From UBA1431 sp049324235 (GTDB taxonomy: Bacteria; Bacillota; Clostridia; Christensenellales; UBA1431), in NCBI GenBank assembly GCA_049324235.1, contig JBMOLJ010000015.1, forward strand, positions 1-20,627: 20,627 bases of DNA, read 5' to 3'. A model generated the notes under the pieces. It was not told the DNA's origin. It saw nothing but the letters and a program-made list of their open reading frames with translations, and did not search any database. This document shows positions 14,217 to 20,627 of this stretch, piece after piece. Both the position numbers and the translations under genes were made by a program. Numbering within the stretch: the stretch's first letter is position 1; the number at the start of each line of letters is the position of its first letter.

Positions 14217-15056
14217 ATGAAAAAAGGAGGATGGAAGCTGATAAAAACTGACAGGCTGTCTGTTGATGGAATAAGGGGTTATTTAAAAAACCGTGAAGTT
14301 TCCGGTAATATAATCATTTTCGACACACTTGCATCTACGAATCACGAAGCAAAAGAACGCGCAATAGCAGGCGCAGGGCACGGAACGGTCATATTATCCG
14401 AGGGACAGACCAAAGGCAGGGGCAGATTCGGCCGGTGTTTCTACTCACCGCCAATGAGAGGCGTTTACATGAGCATTATCCTGAAAAGTGATCTGCCTGC
14501 CGCGCATCCGTATCTTATAACAACGGCGGCTTCAGTGGCGGTGGCAAGCGCCATCGAAGCCGTAACGGGAATAGCCGCCGGAATAAAATGGGTCAACGAT
14601 CTTCATGTCAATGGCAAAAAGGTCTGCGGCATACTCGCCGAAACCGTCAGCGGCTGCAAGAGCGGCGCATGCATTGTTTTAGGCATCGGGATAAACTTTT
14701 GGATGCGCAGGGAGGAGCTGCCGCCGGATTTGCAGGATACCGCCGCCGCGCTTTTCGAGGAGAAACCGCAGGACATTTCGCGTGACCGTCTGGTCGCGGC
14801 CGTTATCGACAACATCCTGGAGATGGGGCCAGCGCCCCGGCCCGGGGATTATTTGCCGGAATATAAGAGAAGATCGGTGGTATTAGGGCAAGAGGTATGG
14901 ATTACCGGCCCGGGCAAGTCCATGAAAGGCAGGGCTGTCGATATCGATGAAAACGGCGGCCTGGTCGTAATAGACAACGCGGGCGGAAGGTTTACGCTGC
15001 ATGCGGAGGAAGTAAGCATCAGGGGGTGGCGTGATGGCCGGGAAAACGGACTATAA
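14217..15056 (+). CDS. birA: Biotin--[acetyl-CoA-carboxylase] ligase, lacking the HTH repressor domain
   Basis: This enzyme attaches biotin to carboxylase biotin domains via biotinyl-AMP. The catalytic domain has FDTLASTN (35-42), the adenylate loop KGRGRFGRCFYSP (66-78), and KWVNDLHVNGKKVCGIL (124-140) with the biotin-site lysine. A C-terminal SH3-like domain spans about 215-272. The N-terminus begins where the inter-domain linker of BirA normally lies, so no winged-helix DNA-binding domain exists: this is a monofunctional ligase. The start is uncertain. ATG 14208 lies in the promoter -10, ATG 14217 coincides with the predicted transcription start (leaderless), and an excellent AAAAAGGAGG (14221-14230) precedes only CTG 14238 in frame. 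The end overlaps bioY by 23 bp. Confidence 0.9.
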   Translation: MKKGGWKLIKTDRLSVDGIRGYLKNREVSGNIIIFDTLASTNHEAKERAIAGAGHGTVILSEGQTKGRGRFGRCFYSPPMRGVYMSIILKSDLPAAHPYLITTAASVAVASAIEAVTGIAAGIKWVNDLHVNGKKVCGILAETVSGCKSGACIVLGIGINFWMRREELPPDLQDTAAALFEEKPQDISRDRLVAAVIDNILEMGPAPRPGDYLPEYKRRSVVLGQEVWITGPGKSMKGRAVDIDENGGLVVIDNAGGRFTLHAEEVSIRGWRDGRENGL

Positions 15057-15627
15057 ACATACAATACTCGTACTTGTACTGTGCGCGTTGTTTGCGGCGC
15101 TTATCGCGGTCGGCGCATTTATTAAGATTCCGATGTTTGGCGTGCCGTTTACGCTGCAAACATTCTTTTGCATCCTGGCCGGCCTGCTTCTGGGAGCCGA
15201 CCGCGGCGCTTTGGCGGTGGGCGTATATATTTTTATCGGACTCGCCGGCATTCCGGTGTTTACCAACGGCGGAGGCCCGGGGTATATTTTCCAGCCGTCG
15301 TTTGGCTATATCATGGGCTTTTTCTTCGGCACATACGCGGCGGGGAGGATTGCCCATGCAAAGAGGACCGCTTCGGCAGCGCGCTTTTTTGTGGCCGGAT
15401 TTATCGGCGTTTTGATCGTATATGTCATCGGGATGACGTATTTATACATTATTTCAAATTTTTATCTGCATAAGCAGATTGGCTTGGACTATGTGCTGGT
15501 ATACTGTTTCCTGCTGCTTCTTCCCGGCGATGTTTTCAAATGCTTTGTAGCGGCAATACTTGCAAAGAGGCTGTATCCTGCCGTGCAGGTATATCTTGAC
15601 AAAAAAAACAAACGTCCATATTATTAG
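15034..15627 (+). CDS. bioY: Biotin ECF transporter S component BioY
   Basis: This 197-residue membrane protein has six hydrophobic segments and the BioY hallmark sequence: IPMFGVPFTLQTFFCILAGL, then LLGADRGALAVGVYIFIGLAGIPVF, the GG.PGYIF.PSFGYI segment and GFFFGTYAAGRI. It captures biotin and works alone or with the shared EcfAT module. The start is ATG 15034, eight bases after AGGGGG; GTG 15031 is too near that RBS. The gene overlaps birA, making a biotin uptake and attachment unit. No bio synthesis genes are in view, so scavenging is plausible. The fab operon promoter lies within its last 32 bp. Confidence 0.93.
   Translation: MAGKTDYKHTILVLVLCALFAALIAVGAFIKIPMFGVPFTLQTFFCILAGLLLGADRGALAVGVYIFIGLAGIPVFTNGGGPGYIFQPSFGYIMGFFFGTYAAGRIAHAKRTASAARFFVAGFIGVLIVYVIGMTYLYIISNFYLHKQIGLDYVLVYCFLLLLPGDVFKCFVAAILAKRLYPAVQVYLDKKNKRPYY
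15596..15624 (+). promoter_or_regulatory. fab operon promoter inside the 3' end of bioY
   Basis: A consensus TTGACA (15596-15601), a 17-bp spacer and TATTAT (15619-15624) give a near-perfect vegetative promoter. Transcription should begin near 15631, about 29 nt before the regulator's TTG start. Confidence 0.75.
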
Positions 15628-15643
15628 ATAGACAAACTAATAA
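15621..15643. promoter_or_regulatory. FabT-box-like operator overlapping the fab promoter
   Basis: A perfect 7-bp inverted repeat TTATTAG (15621-15627) / CTAATAA (15637-15643) with a 9-bp centre overlaps the -10 and start point. On the minus strand the site AGTTTGTCTATCTAATA matches 12 of 17 positions of the FabT consensus AGTTTGATTATCAAACT as I recall it. It probably binds the MarR-family product of the next gene. Confidence 0.6.
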
Positions 15644-15659
15644 ATGGAGGCAACAGGGT

Positions 15660-16124
15660 TTGGATGCCTTTTCCGTAGAACTGAATGAAATCCTGGTTGA
15701 TACCTTCCGCTGCATATTGAAAGTTGAGGAACAGGCAATAAGAAAGTCGGAAAGAATCGACCTGTCCATCAGTGAAATGCATCTCATTGAATCTGTAGGG
15801 AAGAAGAACGATCCGGGCAGAACGATCAGCGATATTGCAGACGATTTAAGCATCACACTTCCTTCCGTCACCGTTGCGATAAACAAACTGATGAAAAAAG
15901 GATATGTAAAAAAGGTCAAAAGCGAGAACGACGGCAGAGTGGTTCATGTAACGCTGACTGAACTGGGGCTGAAGATAGATGCTGTACACAGGTACTTTCA
16001 CGAGAAAATGGTAAGGTCGGTTGCCAAGGAGTTGTCAGATGATGAAAAAAATGCTATGGTTAAAGGCATTAAAAAACTAAACGCTTTTTTTAAAAAGAAG
16101 CTTGTTTCGTTGGAGGACAAATGA
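15660..16124 (+). CDS. fabT: MarR-family repressor of fatty-acid synthesis (FabT-like)
   Basis: This 154-residue winged-helix protein has dimerisation helices at both ends, an HTH at about 55-80 (TISDIADDLSITLPSVTVAI with the recognition helix from 66) and a wing SENDGRVVHVTLTE (88-101). The first position in a fab operon and the length match FabT, which in streptococci represses fab genes when acyl-ACP is abundant. The TTG start at 15660 is nine bases after GGAGG (15646-15650). The gene overlaps fabH by 4 bp. A palindrome over its own promoter supports autoregulation. The name rests on family and context; ligand specificity is not shown by sequence. Confidence 0.85.
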   Translation: MDAFSVELNEILVDTFRCILKVEEQAIRKSERIDLSISEMHLIESVGKKNDPGRTISDIADDLSITLPSVTVAINKLMKKGYVKKVKSENDGRVVHVTLTELGLKIDAVHRYFHEKMVRSVAKELSDDEKNAMVKGIKKLNAFFKKKLVSLEDK

Positions 16125-17086
16125 GTTTTTCAATTATCGGAACGGGGAGCGCAGTCCCCGATTGTGTAAAGACAAATGCGGATCTTTCCAATATAGTTGA
16201 TACAAGCGACGAATGGATTACCACACGGACAGGAATAAAGGAAAGACATATATGCACGAACGAAGCCTTGTCGGATATTCTGTTCAAGGCGGCCGTTATG
16301 GCGCTTGAAGACGCCGGTACAGCGGCAAAGGAGCTTGATCTTATCATCTGTGCTACCATACGCGGCGACTACATATCGCCGTCGCTTGCCTGCGTAATCC
16401 ATGAGAAGCTGGGGGCTTTGGCTTCATGCCCGGCTTTCGACATAAACGCCGCCTGCACGGGCTTTATTTATGCTTTGGATGTTGCGGCGGGGTATTTTGC
16501 ACGGAAAAAAGCAAAAAAAGTTTTGATTCTTGCTGCGGAGGCCATGTCCACGATGGTTGACTGGAACGACCGCGCGACATGCGTGCTCTTTGGCGACGGC
16601 GCGGGCGCCGCGGTCCTGGCGGCGGGAGACGACCTGCTTTCCATAAGGCTTACCGCGCTGGGGAACACGGAAGCGCTATATATACCGCATGTGACCGGCA
16701 ACTGCCCGTACAGCGAAAAAAGCGAAACGGATACGTTCCTGGTCATGCACGGGCAGGATGTGTATAAATTTGCGGTATCGGCCATGTGCAACGACGTCCT
16801 CGAAGTGATTAAGGAAGCAGGCATCGCAAAAACCGAGATCGATTATGTCCTGCCGCACCAGGCCAACATCAGGATCATCGATGCGGCCCAGAAGCGGCTT
16901 AAAATTCCACAATACAAATATATTACGAATATCGGAAAGTACGGCAATACTTCGGCCGCGAGCATACCTCTGATGCTTGATGAATCAAGCCGCTCAGGCA
17001 AGCTGAAAAAAGGCGATATTCTGGTGTTCAGCGCGTTCGGCGGGGGGTTTACGACCGGAGCCTGCGTTTTACGGTGGAATAAATAG
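16121..17086 (+). CDS. fabH: 3-oxoacyl-ACP synthase III
   Basis: FabH condenses acetyl-CoA (or branched acyl-CoA) with malonyl-ACP to start fatty-acid synthesis. The 321-residue protein has the complete Cys-His-Asn triad: C112 in INAACTGFIYAL, H246 in LPHQANIRI and N276 in KYGNTSAASIP. The N-terminal TSDEWITTRTGIKERH (28-43) and C-terminal FSAFGGGFTTGACVLRW are typical. It is translationally coupled to the regulator gene upstream (ATGA overlap) and followed by acpP. Acyl preference cannot be read reliably here. Confidence 0.96.
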   Translation: MSFSIIGTGSAVPDCVKTNADLSNIVDTSDEWITTRTGIKERHICTNEALSDILFKAAVMALEDAGTAAKELDLIICATIRGDYISPSLACVIHEKLGALASCPAFDINAACTGFIYALDVAAGYFARKKAKKVLILAAEAMSTMVDWNDRATCVLFGDGAGAAVLAAGDDLLSIRLTALGNTEALYIPHVTGNCPYSEKSETDTFLVMHGQDVYKFAVSAMCNDVLEVIKEAGIAKTEIDYVLPHQANIRIIDAAQKRLKIPQYKYITNIGKYGNTSAASIPLMLDESSRSGKLKKGDILVFSAFGGGFTTGACVLRWNK

Positions 17087-17133
17087 CGTTTTTCCCAATA
17101 TGGGCTAAACAATATAACGTGGAGGAAAAGAAA

Positions 17134-17355
17134 ATGACAACATTTGACAAAGTAGTAAAAATTTTGGTTGATTACAACGACTGTGACGCTTCGGAGATAA
17201 CCATGGAGACAAAGTTTGCCGACCTGGGGCTGGATTCCCTGGACACGGTCGAGCTAGTGATGAACTTTGAAGAGGAATTCGGGATCACCATCGAGATGAA
17301 CGAAGGCCTTCAGACCGTAGGAGATGTTGTGGAACTGATCGACGCCAGTCTTTAA
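17134..17355 (+). CDS. acpP: Acyl carrier protein
   Basis: This is a 73-residue acidic protein. Its 4'-phosphopantetheine attachment serine is S35 in LGLDSLDTVELVMNFEEEFG, the standard ACP motif. The start is ATG 17134 with GGAGG eight bases upstream; the in-frame GTG at 17119 precedes that RBS and is rejected. It carries the growing acyl chain for FabH, FabD, FabG and FabK encoded around it. A 47-bp gap separates it from fabH, with no obvious promoter; the fabK start lies 11 bp downstream. Confidence 0.96.
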   Translation: MTTFDKVVKILVDYNDCDASEITMETKFADLGLDSLDTVELVMNFEEEFGITIEMNEGLQTVGDVVELIDASL

Positions 17356-17366
17356 GGAGTGTAAAT

Positions 17367-18314
17367 ATGATTAGAACGCCGCTTTGCGACCTGCTTGATA
17401 TCGAATACCCCATTATTCAGGGCGGTATGGCCTGGATTGCCGACGCTGCATTGGCCGCAGCCGTAGCCGAAGCCGGGGGCCTGGGGCTTATCTCCGCGAT
17501 GAATGCCGATGCAGACTGGCTCAGGAGCGAAATTCAAAAGGCGAGGACCATGACCGCAAAGCCCTTTGGCGTAAACATCATGCTCATGAGCCCTTTTGCC
17601 GATGAAGTCGCGCAGGTCGTGATCGACGAAGGCATCAGGGTCGTTACCACCGGCGCGGGTATGCCGCTCAAATACATGCCGGGGTGGATAGAGGCGGGCA
17701 TCAAGGTACTGCCGGTCGTTCCGTCTACAGCCATTGCAAAGCGCGTGGAGAAAAGCGGCGCCTCCGCTGTTATCGCCGAAGGCGGCGAATCCGGCGGCCA
17801 TGTGGGGGAACTGACGACGATGGCGCTTGTGCCGCAGGTCTGCGATGCGGTGGACATCCCCGTCGTCGCCGCCGGGGGCATTGCGGACGGCAGGGGCATT
17901 GCGGCATCCTTTATGCTGGGGGCCTGTGGCGTCCAGGTGGGAACCAGGTTTTTGGTGGCTGAGGACTGTACGGTTCACAGGAATTATAAAGATAAAATAC
18001 TTAAAGCCACGGACATCAGCACCATTACCACAGGGAAAAGGCTGGGGCATCCGGTACGCTGCCTGAGAACGGCTTTTTCGAGGGAGTTTTTCAAAAAAGA
18101 ATATGATTCCTCCGTGACCAATGAAGAGCTTGAGGCCTTTGGCACGGGCGCGCTGCGGCTTGCGGCGCGCGAGGGCGACGAAAAGAACGGGTGCTTTATG
18201 GCAGGGCAGGTAGCCGCAATGGTTACCAAAGAGCAGACGGTCAAAGAGATTATCGAGGAAATGTTTGCAGAAGCTGAGCAAGTTTTGGGCGGTGCCGGAA
18301 AATGGGTAAAATAG
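17367..18314 (+). CDS. fabK: Enoyl-ACP reductase II (FMN-dependent)
   Basis: FabK reduces trans-2-enoyl-ACP in the last step of each elongation cycle, using FMN and NAD(P)H. It is the type that is insensitive to triclosan. The 315-residue TIM-barrel protein shows PIIQGGMAWIADAALAAAVA (15-34), GVNIMLMSP (68-76), the active-site EGGESGGHVGEL with H145, and the FMN-phosphate segment VAAGGIADGRGIAA (167-180). RBS AAGGAG lies at the acpP stop. It overlaps fabD by 13 bp. No FabI or FabL appears in the window, so this is probably the main enoyl reductase. Confidence 0.94.
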   Translation: MIRTPLCDLLDIEYPIIQGGMAWIADAALAAAVAEAGGLGLISAMNADADWLRSEIQKARTMTAKPFGVNIMLMSPFADEVAQVVIDEGIRVVTTGAGMPLKYMPGWIEAGIKVLPVVPSTAIAKRVEKSGASAVIAEGGESGGHVGELTTMALVPQVCDAVDIPVVAAGGIADGRGIAASFMLGACGVQVGTRFLVAEDCTVHRNYKDKILKATDISTITTGKRLGHPVRCLRTAFSREFFKKEYDSSVTNEELEAFGTGALRLAAREGDEKNGCFMAGQVAAMVTKEQTVKEIIEEMFAEAEQVLGGAGKWVK

Positions 18315-19222
18315 CGTTCGTGTTTTCGGGGCAGGGGGCACAGTACGGGGGCATGGGCGAGGAGCTTTCAGGGTGCTCGCCGGCTGCAAAAAAGGTGTTC
18401 GACATGGCCGACGGTATCAGAGCGGGCACCTCGAGGCAGTGCTTTACCGCGGATAAAGAGGAACTGGCCATAACGGCCAACACGCAGCCCTGTGTTTTCT
18501 GTGTTGATCTGGCGGCCGCGGAGAGTTTGAAAGAAGCGGGCGTCATGCCCGACGCAGCCGCCGGCTTTTCTTTGGGAGAGATCGCGGCCCTCACCTTCGC
18601 GGGAGTGTTCGCGCCTCCCGACGCATTTGCGTTCGTATGCAAAAGGGCCGGATTCATGCAAAAAGCGGCCGAGAAAACGAACGGCGCGATGGCGGCCGTT
18701 CTCAGGCTGTCCAACGAAAAGGTGGAAGAACTGTGCAGCGCCTATGAAAAGGTTTTCCCCGTCAACTACAACTGCCCCGGGCAGCTTGTGGTCGCGGGAG
18801 AAAAAAGCGCGCTGGATAGTTTTTGCGGCGGGGTGAAAACCGCGGGAGGGAAAGCCGTGCTGCTGCCCGTCGGCGGAGGCTTCCATTCTCCTTTCATGGA
18901 CGACGCGTCCGACGAACTCTATAACGAACTGGGCGATTATGCGCTTCATCCACCCGTAATCCCGGTCTATGCAAACCGCACGGCGCAGCCCTATGGCCAC
19001 GATGTGAAAGGGCTTATCGCGATGCAGGTCAAAAGTCCGGTCCTGTGGCAGAAAACCATAGAGAATATGGTCCAAGACGGCATCGATACCTTTATTGAGG
19101 TAGGACCGGGGAAAACGTTATGCGGATTTGTGAAAAAAATTGCACCCCATGTCCATACATATAACGTTGAAAACAAGGAAACTTTAGATAGCACTCTTAG
19201 GGCGCTGGACAAAGGAGAGTGA
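18302..19222 (+). CDS. fabD: Malonyl-CoA:ACP transacylase
   Basis: FabD moves malonyl from CoA to ACP. The 306-residue protein has FSGQGAQ with Q11, the nucleophile S90 in GFSLGE, R115 (carboxylate binding) in KRAGFMQ, and H195 in GGGFHSPFM, so the active site is complete. It overlaps fabK by 13 bp, and its TGA stop lies 2 bp before the fabG ATG; the RBS of fabG is inside its coding sequence. These overlaps indicate one transcript. Confidence 0.95.
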   Translation: MGKIAFVFSGQGAQYGGMGEELSGCSPAAKKVFDMADGIRAGTSRQCFTADKEELAITANTQPCVFCVDLAAAESLKEAGVMPDAAAGFSLGEIAALTFAGVFAPPDAFAFVCKRAGFMQKAAEKTNGAMAAVLRLSNEKVEELCSAYEKVFPVNYNCPGQLVVAGEKSALDSFCGGVKTAGGKAVLLPVGGGFHSPFMDDASDELYNELGDYALHPPVIPVYANRTAQPYGHDVKGLIAMQVKSPVLWQKTIENMVQDGIDTFIEVGPGKTLCGFVKKIAPHVHTYNVENKETLDSTLRALDKGE

Positions 19223-19224
19223 CC

Positions 19225-19965
19225 ATGTTAAAGGGAAAAACCGCGCTCATTACAGGCGGGTCCAGGGGAATCGGCAGGGCGATTGCCCTCAGGATGGCAA
19301 AAAACGGGGCCAATGTTGGGATTGTATATGCCGGAAACGAAGCCGCGGCAAAGGAGACCTGCGCCATGGCGCAGGAGCAGGGCGTAAACGCGCGGATATT
19401 CTGCTGTGACGTCGCCGACTTTGAAAAGACAAAAGCGCTGGTCCTGGAGGTCATGGACGCGTTCGGCGGCCTGGACATCCTGGTGAACAACGCCGGAATC
19501 GTGCGCGACGGGCTTGTGCTCTCGATGAAGGAAGCCGATTTCGACCGCGTGATCGATACCAATTTAAAAGGCGCGTTCAACATGATCAGGCATACCTACG
19601 GGCACTTCATGAAGAAGCGCGGCGGAAGGATCATCAACATCAGTTCCGTGGCGGGCATCATGGGGAATGCGGGGCAGGCCAATTATGCCTCGGCCAAAGC
19701 GGGCATCATCGGACTCACAAAGTCGGTGGCGCGGGAGCTAGCCGGACGCGGCGTTACCTGCAACGCCATCGCCCCTGGCTTTATCGAAACGGACATGACC
19801 GATGCGCTTGCCGATAAGGTGAAGGAAGCCGCGTTGCAGACGATTCCCATGAAAAAGATGGGTACGCCCGATGACGTGGCAAATTTGGCCGTTTTCCTTG
19901 CAAGCGACGGCGCGGGCTATATCACGGGAGAGATAATAAAGGTAGACGGCGGGCTATGTATATAG
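19225..19965 (+). CDS. fabG: 3-oxoacyl-ACP reductase
   Basis: FabG is the NADPH-dependent ketoreductase of the cycle. The 246-residue short-chain dehydrogenase has the cofactor motif TGGSRGIG (10-17), NNAG (88-91), and the catalytic set N113, S141, Y154, K158 (spacing identical to E. coli FabG). It ends with the usual GEIIKVDGG. The start is ATG 19225, seven bases after AAAGGAG; the in-frame GTG at 19219 overlaps that RBS and is rejected. It is followed by a 45-bp gap and another FMN-enzyme gene. Confidence 0.96.
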   Translation: MLKGKTALITGGSRGIGRAIALRMAKNGANVGIVYAGNEAAAKETCAMAQEQGVNARIFCCDVADFEKTKALVLEVMDAFGGLDILVNNAGIVRDGLVLSMKEADFDRVIDTNLKGAFNMIRHTYGHFMKKRGGRIINISSVAGIMGNAGQANYASAKAGIIGLTKSVARELAGRGVTCNAIAPGFIETDMTDALADKVKEAALQTIPMKKMGTPDDVANLAVFLASDGAGYITGEIIKVDGGLCI

Positions 19966-20010
19966 TTAAAATAAACACAGTATTTGCTATGAGCACATAC
20001 AGGGAGCGGT

Positions 20011-20627
20011 ATGTTTAACTGGAATTGCAAAAAACTGCAAATCGGGAATCTCAGGATAAAAACGCCGATTATACAGGGCGGCATGGGGATAGGCATCTCC
20101 CTGGCGAACCTGGCGTCCGCGGTTGCAAACGAAGGCGGCGTGGGCGTTTTATCCGCCGCGGGCATGGGAATGATTACAAAAGATGCATGCAGGAACAGCA
20201 TGCAGAGTAGGATCAATGCTCTGCGGGAGCAGATACGCAAAGCCAGGGCCAAGACCGGCGGCGTCCTCGGGGTGAATATCATGGTTGCGCTCTCGAATTT
20301 TGGCGACATGGTAAAAACATCCATTGAGGAAGGCATCGATATAATTTTTTCGGGAGCAGGACTTCCGCTTAATCTTCCCGAATTTTTGAAAGAAGGATGC
20401 AAAACGAAACTGGTGCCCATCGTATCATCCGGTAAAGCGGTGAAGCTCATTACCAAATGGTGGAAGGAAAAGCACCGGTATGTGCCCGACGCCTTCGTGG
20501 TGGAGGGACCTCTTGCGGGCGGACACCTGGGCTTCAAAAAAGAGCAGATCGAAGACCCGGAATTCAGGCTGGAGAAGCTGATGGAGGATGTTTTACAGGA
20601 GGTCCGGGAGATTGAAAAAGAGACCGG
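20011..20627 (+). CDS. FabK/nitronate-monooxygenase-like flavoprotein, 3'-truncated
   Basis: The frame from ATG 20011 stays open to the window edge (205 codons visible); GGGAG lies four bases before the start. It is related to but clearly distinct from the FabK at 17367: PIIQGGMGIGISLANLASAV (19-38), GVNIMVALSNF (87-97), FSGAGLPLNLPEFL (113-126), and VEGPLAGGHLGF with H172 in the active-site position. It has a longer insert (58-82) and the LAGGHLGF form seen in the nitronate monooxygenase / 2-nitropropane dioxygenase family. Being in the fab operon, it may be a second flavin-dependent reductase acting on acyl groups, or an unrelated nitronate oxidase. The FMN phosphate site lies beyond the edge, so function remains open. 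Confidence 0.8.
   Translation, partial: MFNWNCKKLQIGNLRIKTPIIQGGMGIGISLANLASAVANEGGVGVLSAAGMGMITKDACRNSMQSRINALREQIRKARAKTGGVLGVNIMVALSNFGDMVKTSIEEGIDIIFSGAGLPLNLPEFLKEGCKTKLVPIVSSGKAVKLITKWWKEKHRYVPDAFVVEGPLAGGHLGFKKEQIEDPEFRLEKLMEDVLQEVREIEKET

Noticed and set aside
15479..15507. TTGGCT-15 bp-TGGTATACT inside bioY as a second fab promoter
   Set aside because: Poor -35 and short spacer; the promoter at 15596 is far better and closer.
17352..18389. Minus-strand open frame of about 345 codons antisense to fabK
   Set aside because: fabK is unmistakable on the plus strand; the antisense product is rich in Arg/His/Pro with no recognisable motif.
1..20627. CRISPR arrays, tRNA/rRNA genes, transposases, riboswitches
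   Set aside because: No regularly spaced identical repeats beyond those listed, no tRNA-like cloverleaf, no transposase motifs and no conserved riboswitch core seen by eye.

Overview
The window looks like chromosomal DNA of an anaerobic, moderately GC-rich member of the Bacillota (Clostridia-like). The evidence is a FabT/FabK-type fatty-acid operon, ECF vitamin transporters with dedicated ATPases, strong GGAGG ribosome binding sites, TTG/GTG starts and many ATGA overlaps. A lower rank cannot be assigned from the sequence alone. I see no tRNA, rRNA, CRISPR array, insertion sequence or phage genes.

Layout. (1) 1-6135, plus strand: a tight operon cut by the left edge. It encodes a MobB-like P-loop protein with a Cys-rich Fe-S motif, a small protein-kinase-fold enzyme, a membrane-anchored alkaline-phosphatase-superfamily enzyme fused to two sulfite-oxidase-fold (SUOX)-like domains, a lipoprotein with a third such domain, and a complete ECF importer (S, A, A', T). 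An exported phosphatase, an importer and a cytosolic kinase together suggest salvage of a phosphorylated cofactor or precursor, possibly pterin- or molybdenum-cofactor-related. This is the best candidate for an undescribed system here. (2) 6322-7248: a protein of two tandem GlcG/HbpS domains with its own promoter and a terminator that works in both directions. (3) 10058-7663, minus strand: a three-gene cassette of two zinc-ribbon proteins and one protein with two possible PH-like domains. (4) 10249-12072, plus strand: a DUF4405-type membrane protein and an acidic protein of six helical repeats. Both are preceded by arrays of 11-bp direct repeats; the first has the layout of a PhoB/PhoP-activated promoter. 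(5) 14000-12136, minus strand: lipA-lplA. (6) 14217-15627, plus strand: birA-bioY. (7) 15660 to the right edge: fabT-like regulator, fabH, acpP, fabK, fabD, fabG and a second FabK/nitronate-monooxygenase-like gene that runs off the window.

How it fits together. Regions 5-7 form an acyl-metabolism neighbourhood: lipoate synthesis and attachment, biotin uptake and attachment (biotin is needed by acetyl-CoA carboxylase), and type II fatty-acid synthesis. The fab operon has a near-consensus promoter inside the 3' end of bioY. A FabT-box-like palindrome overlaps its -10, so self-repression by the first gene is likely. fabF, fabZ and the acc genes are not in view and may lie beyond the right edge.

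Several starts were set from ribosome binding sites and promoters rather than from the longest open frame: 3372, 5383, 8916, 10058, 11206, 13982, 15034, 17134 and 19225. The birA start remains unsettled.
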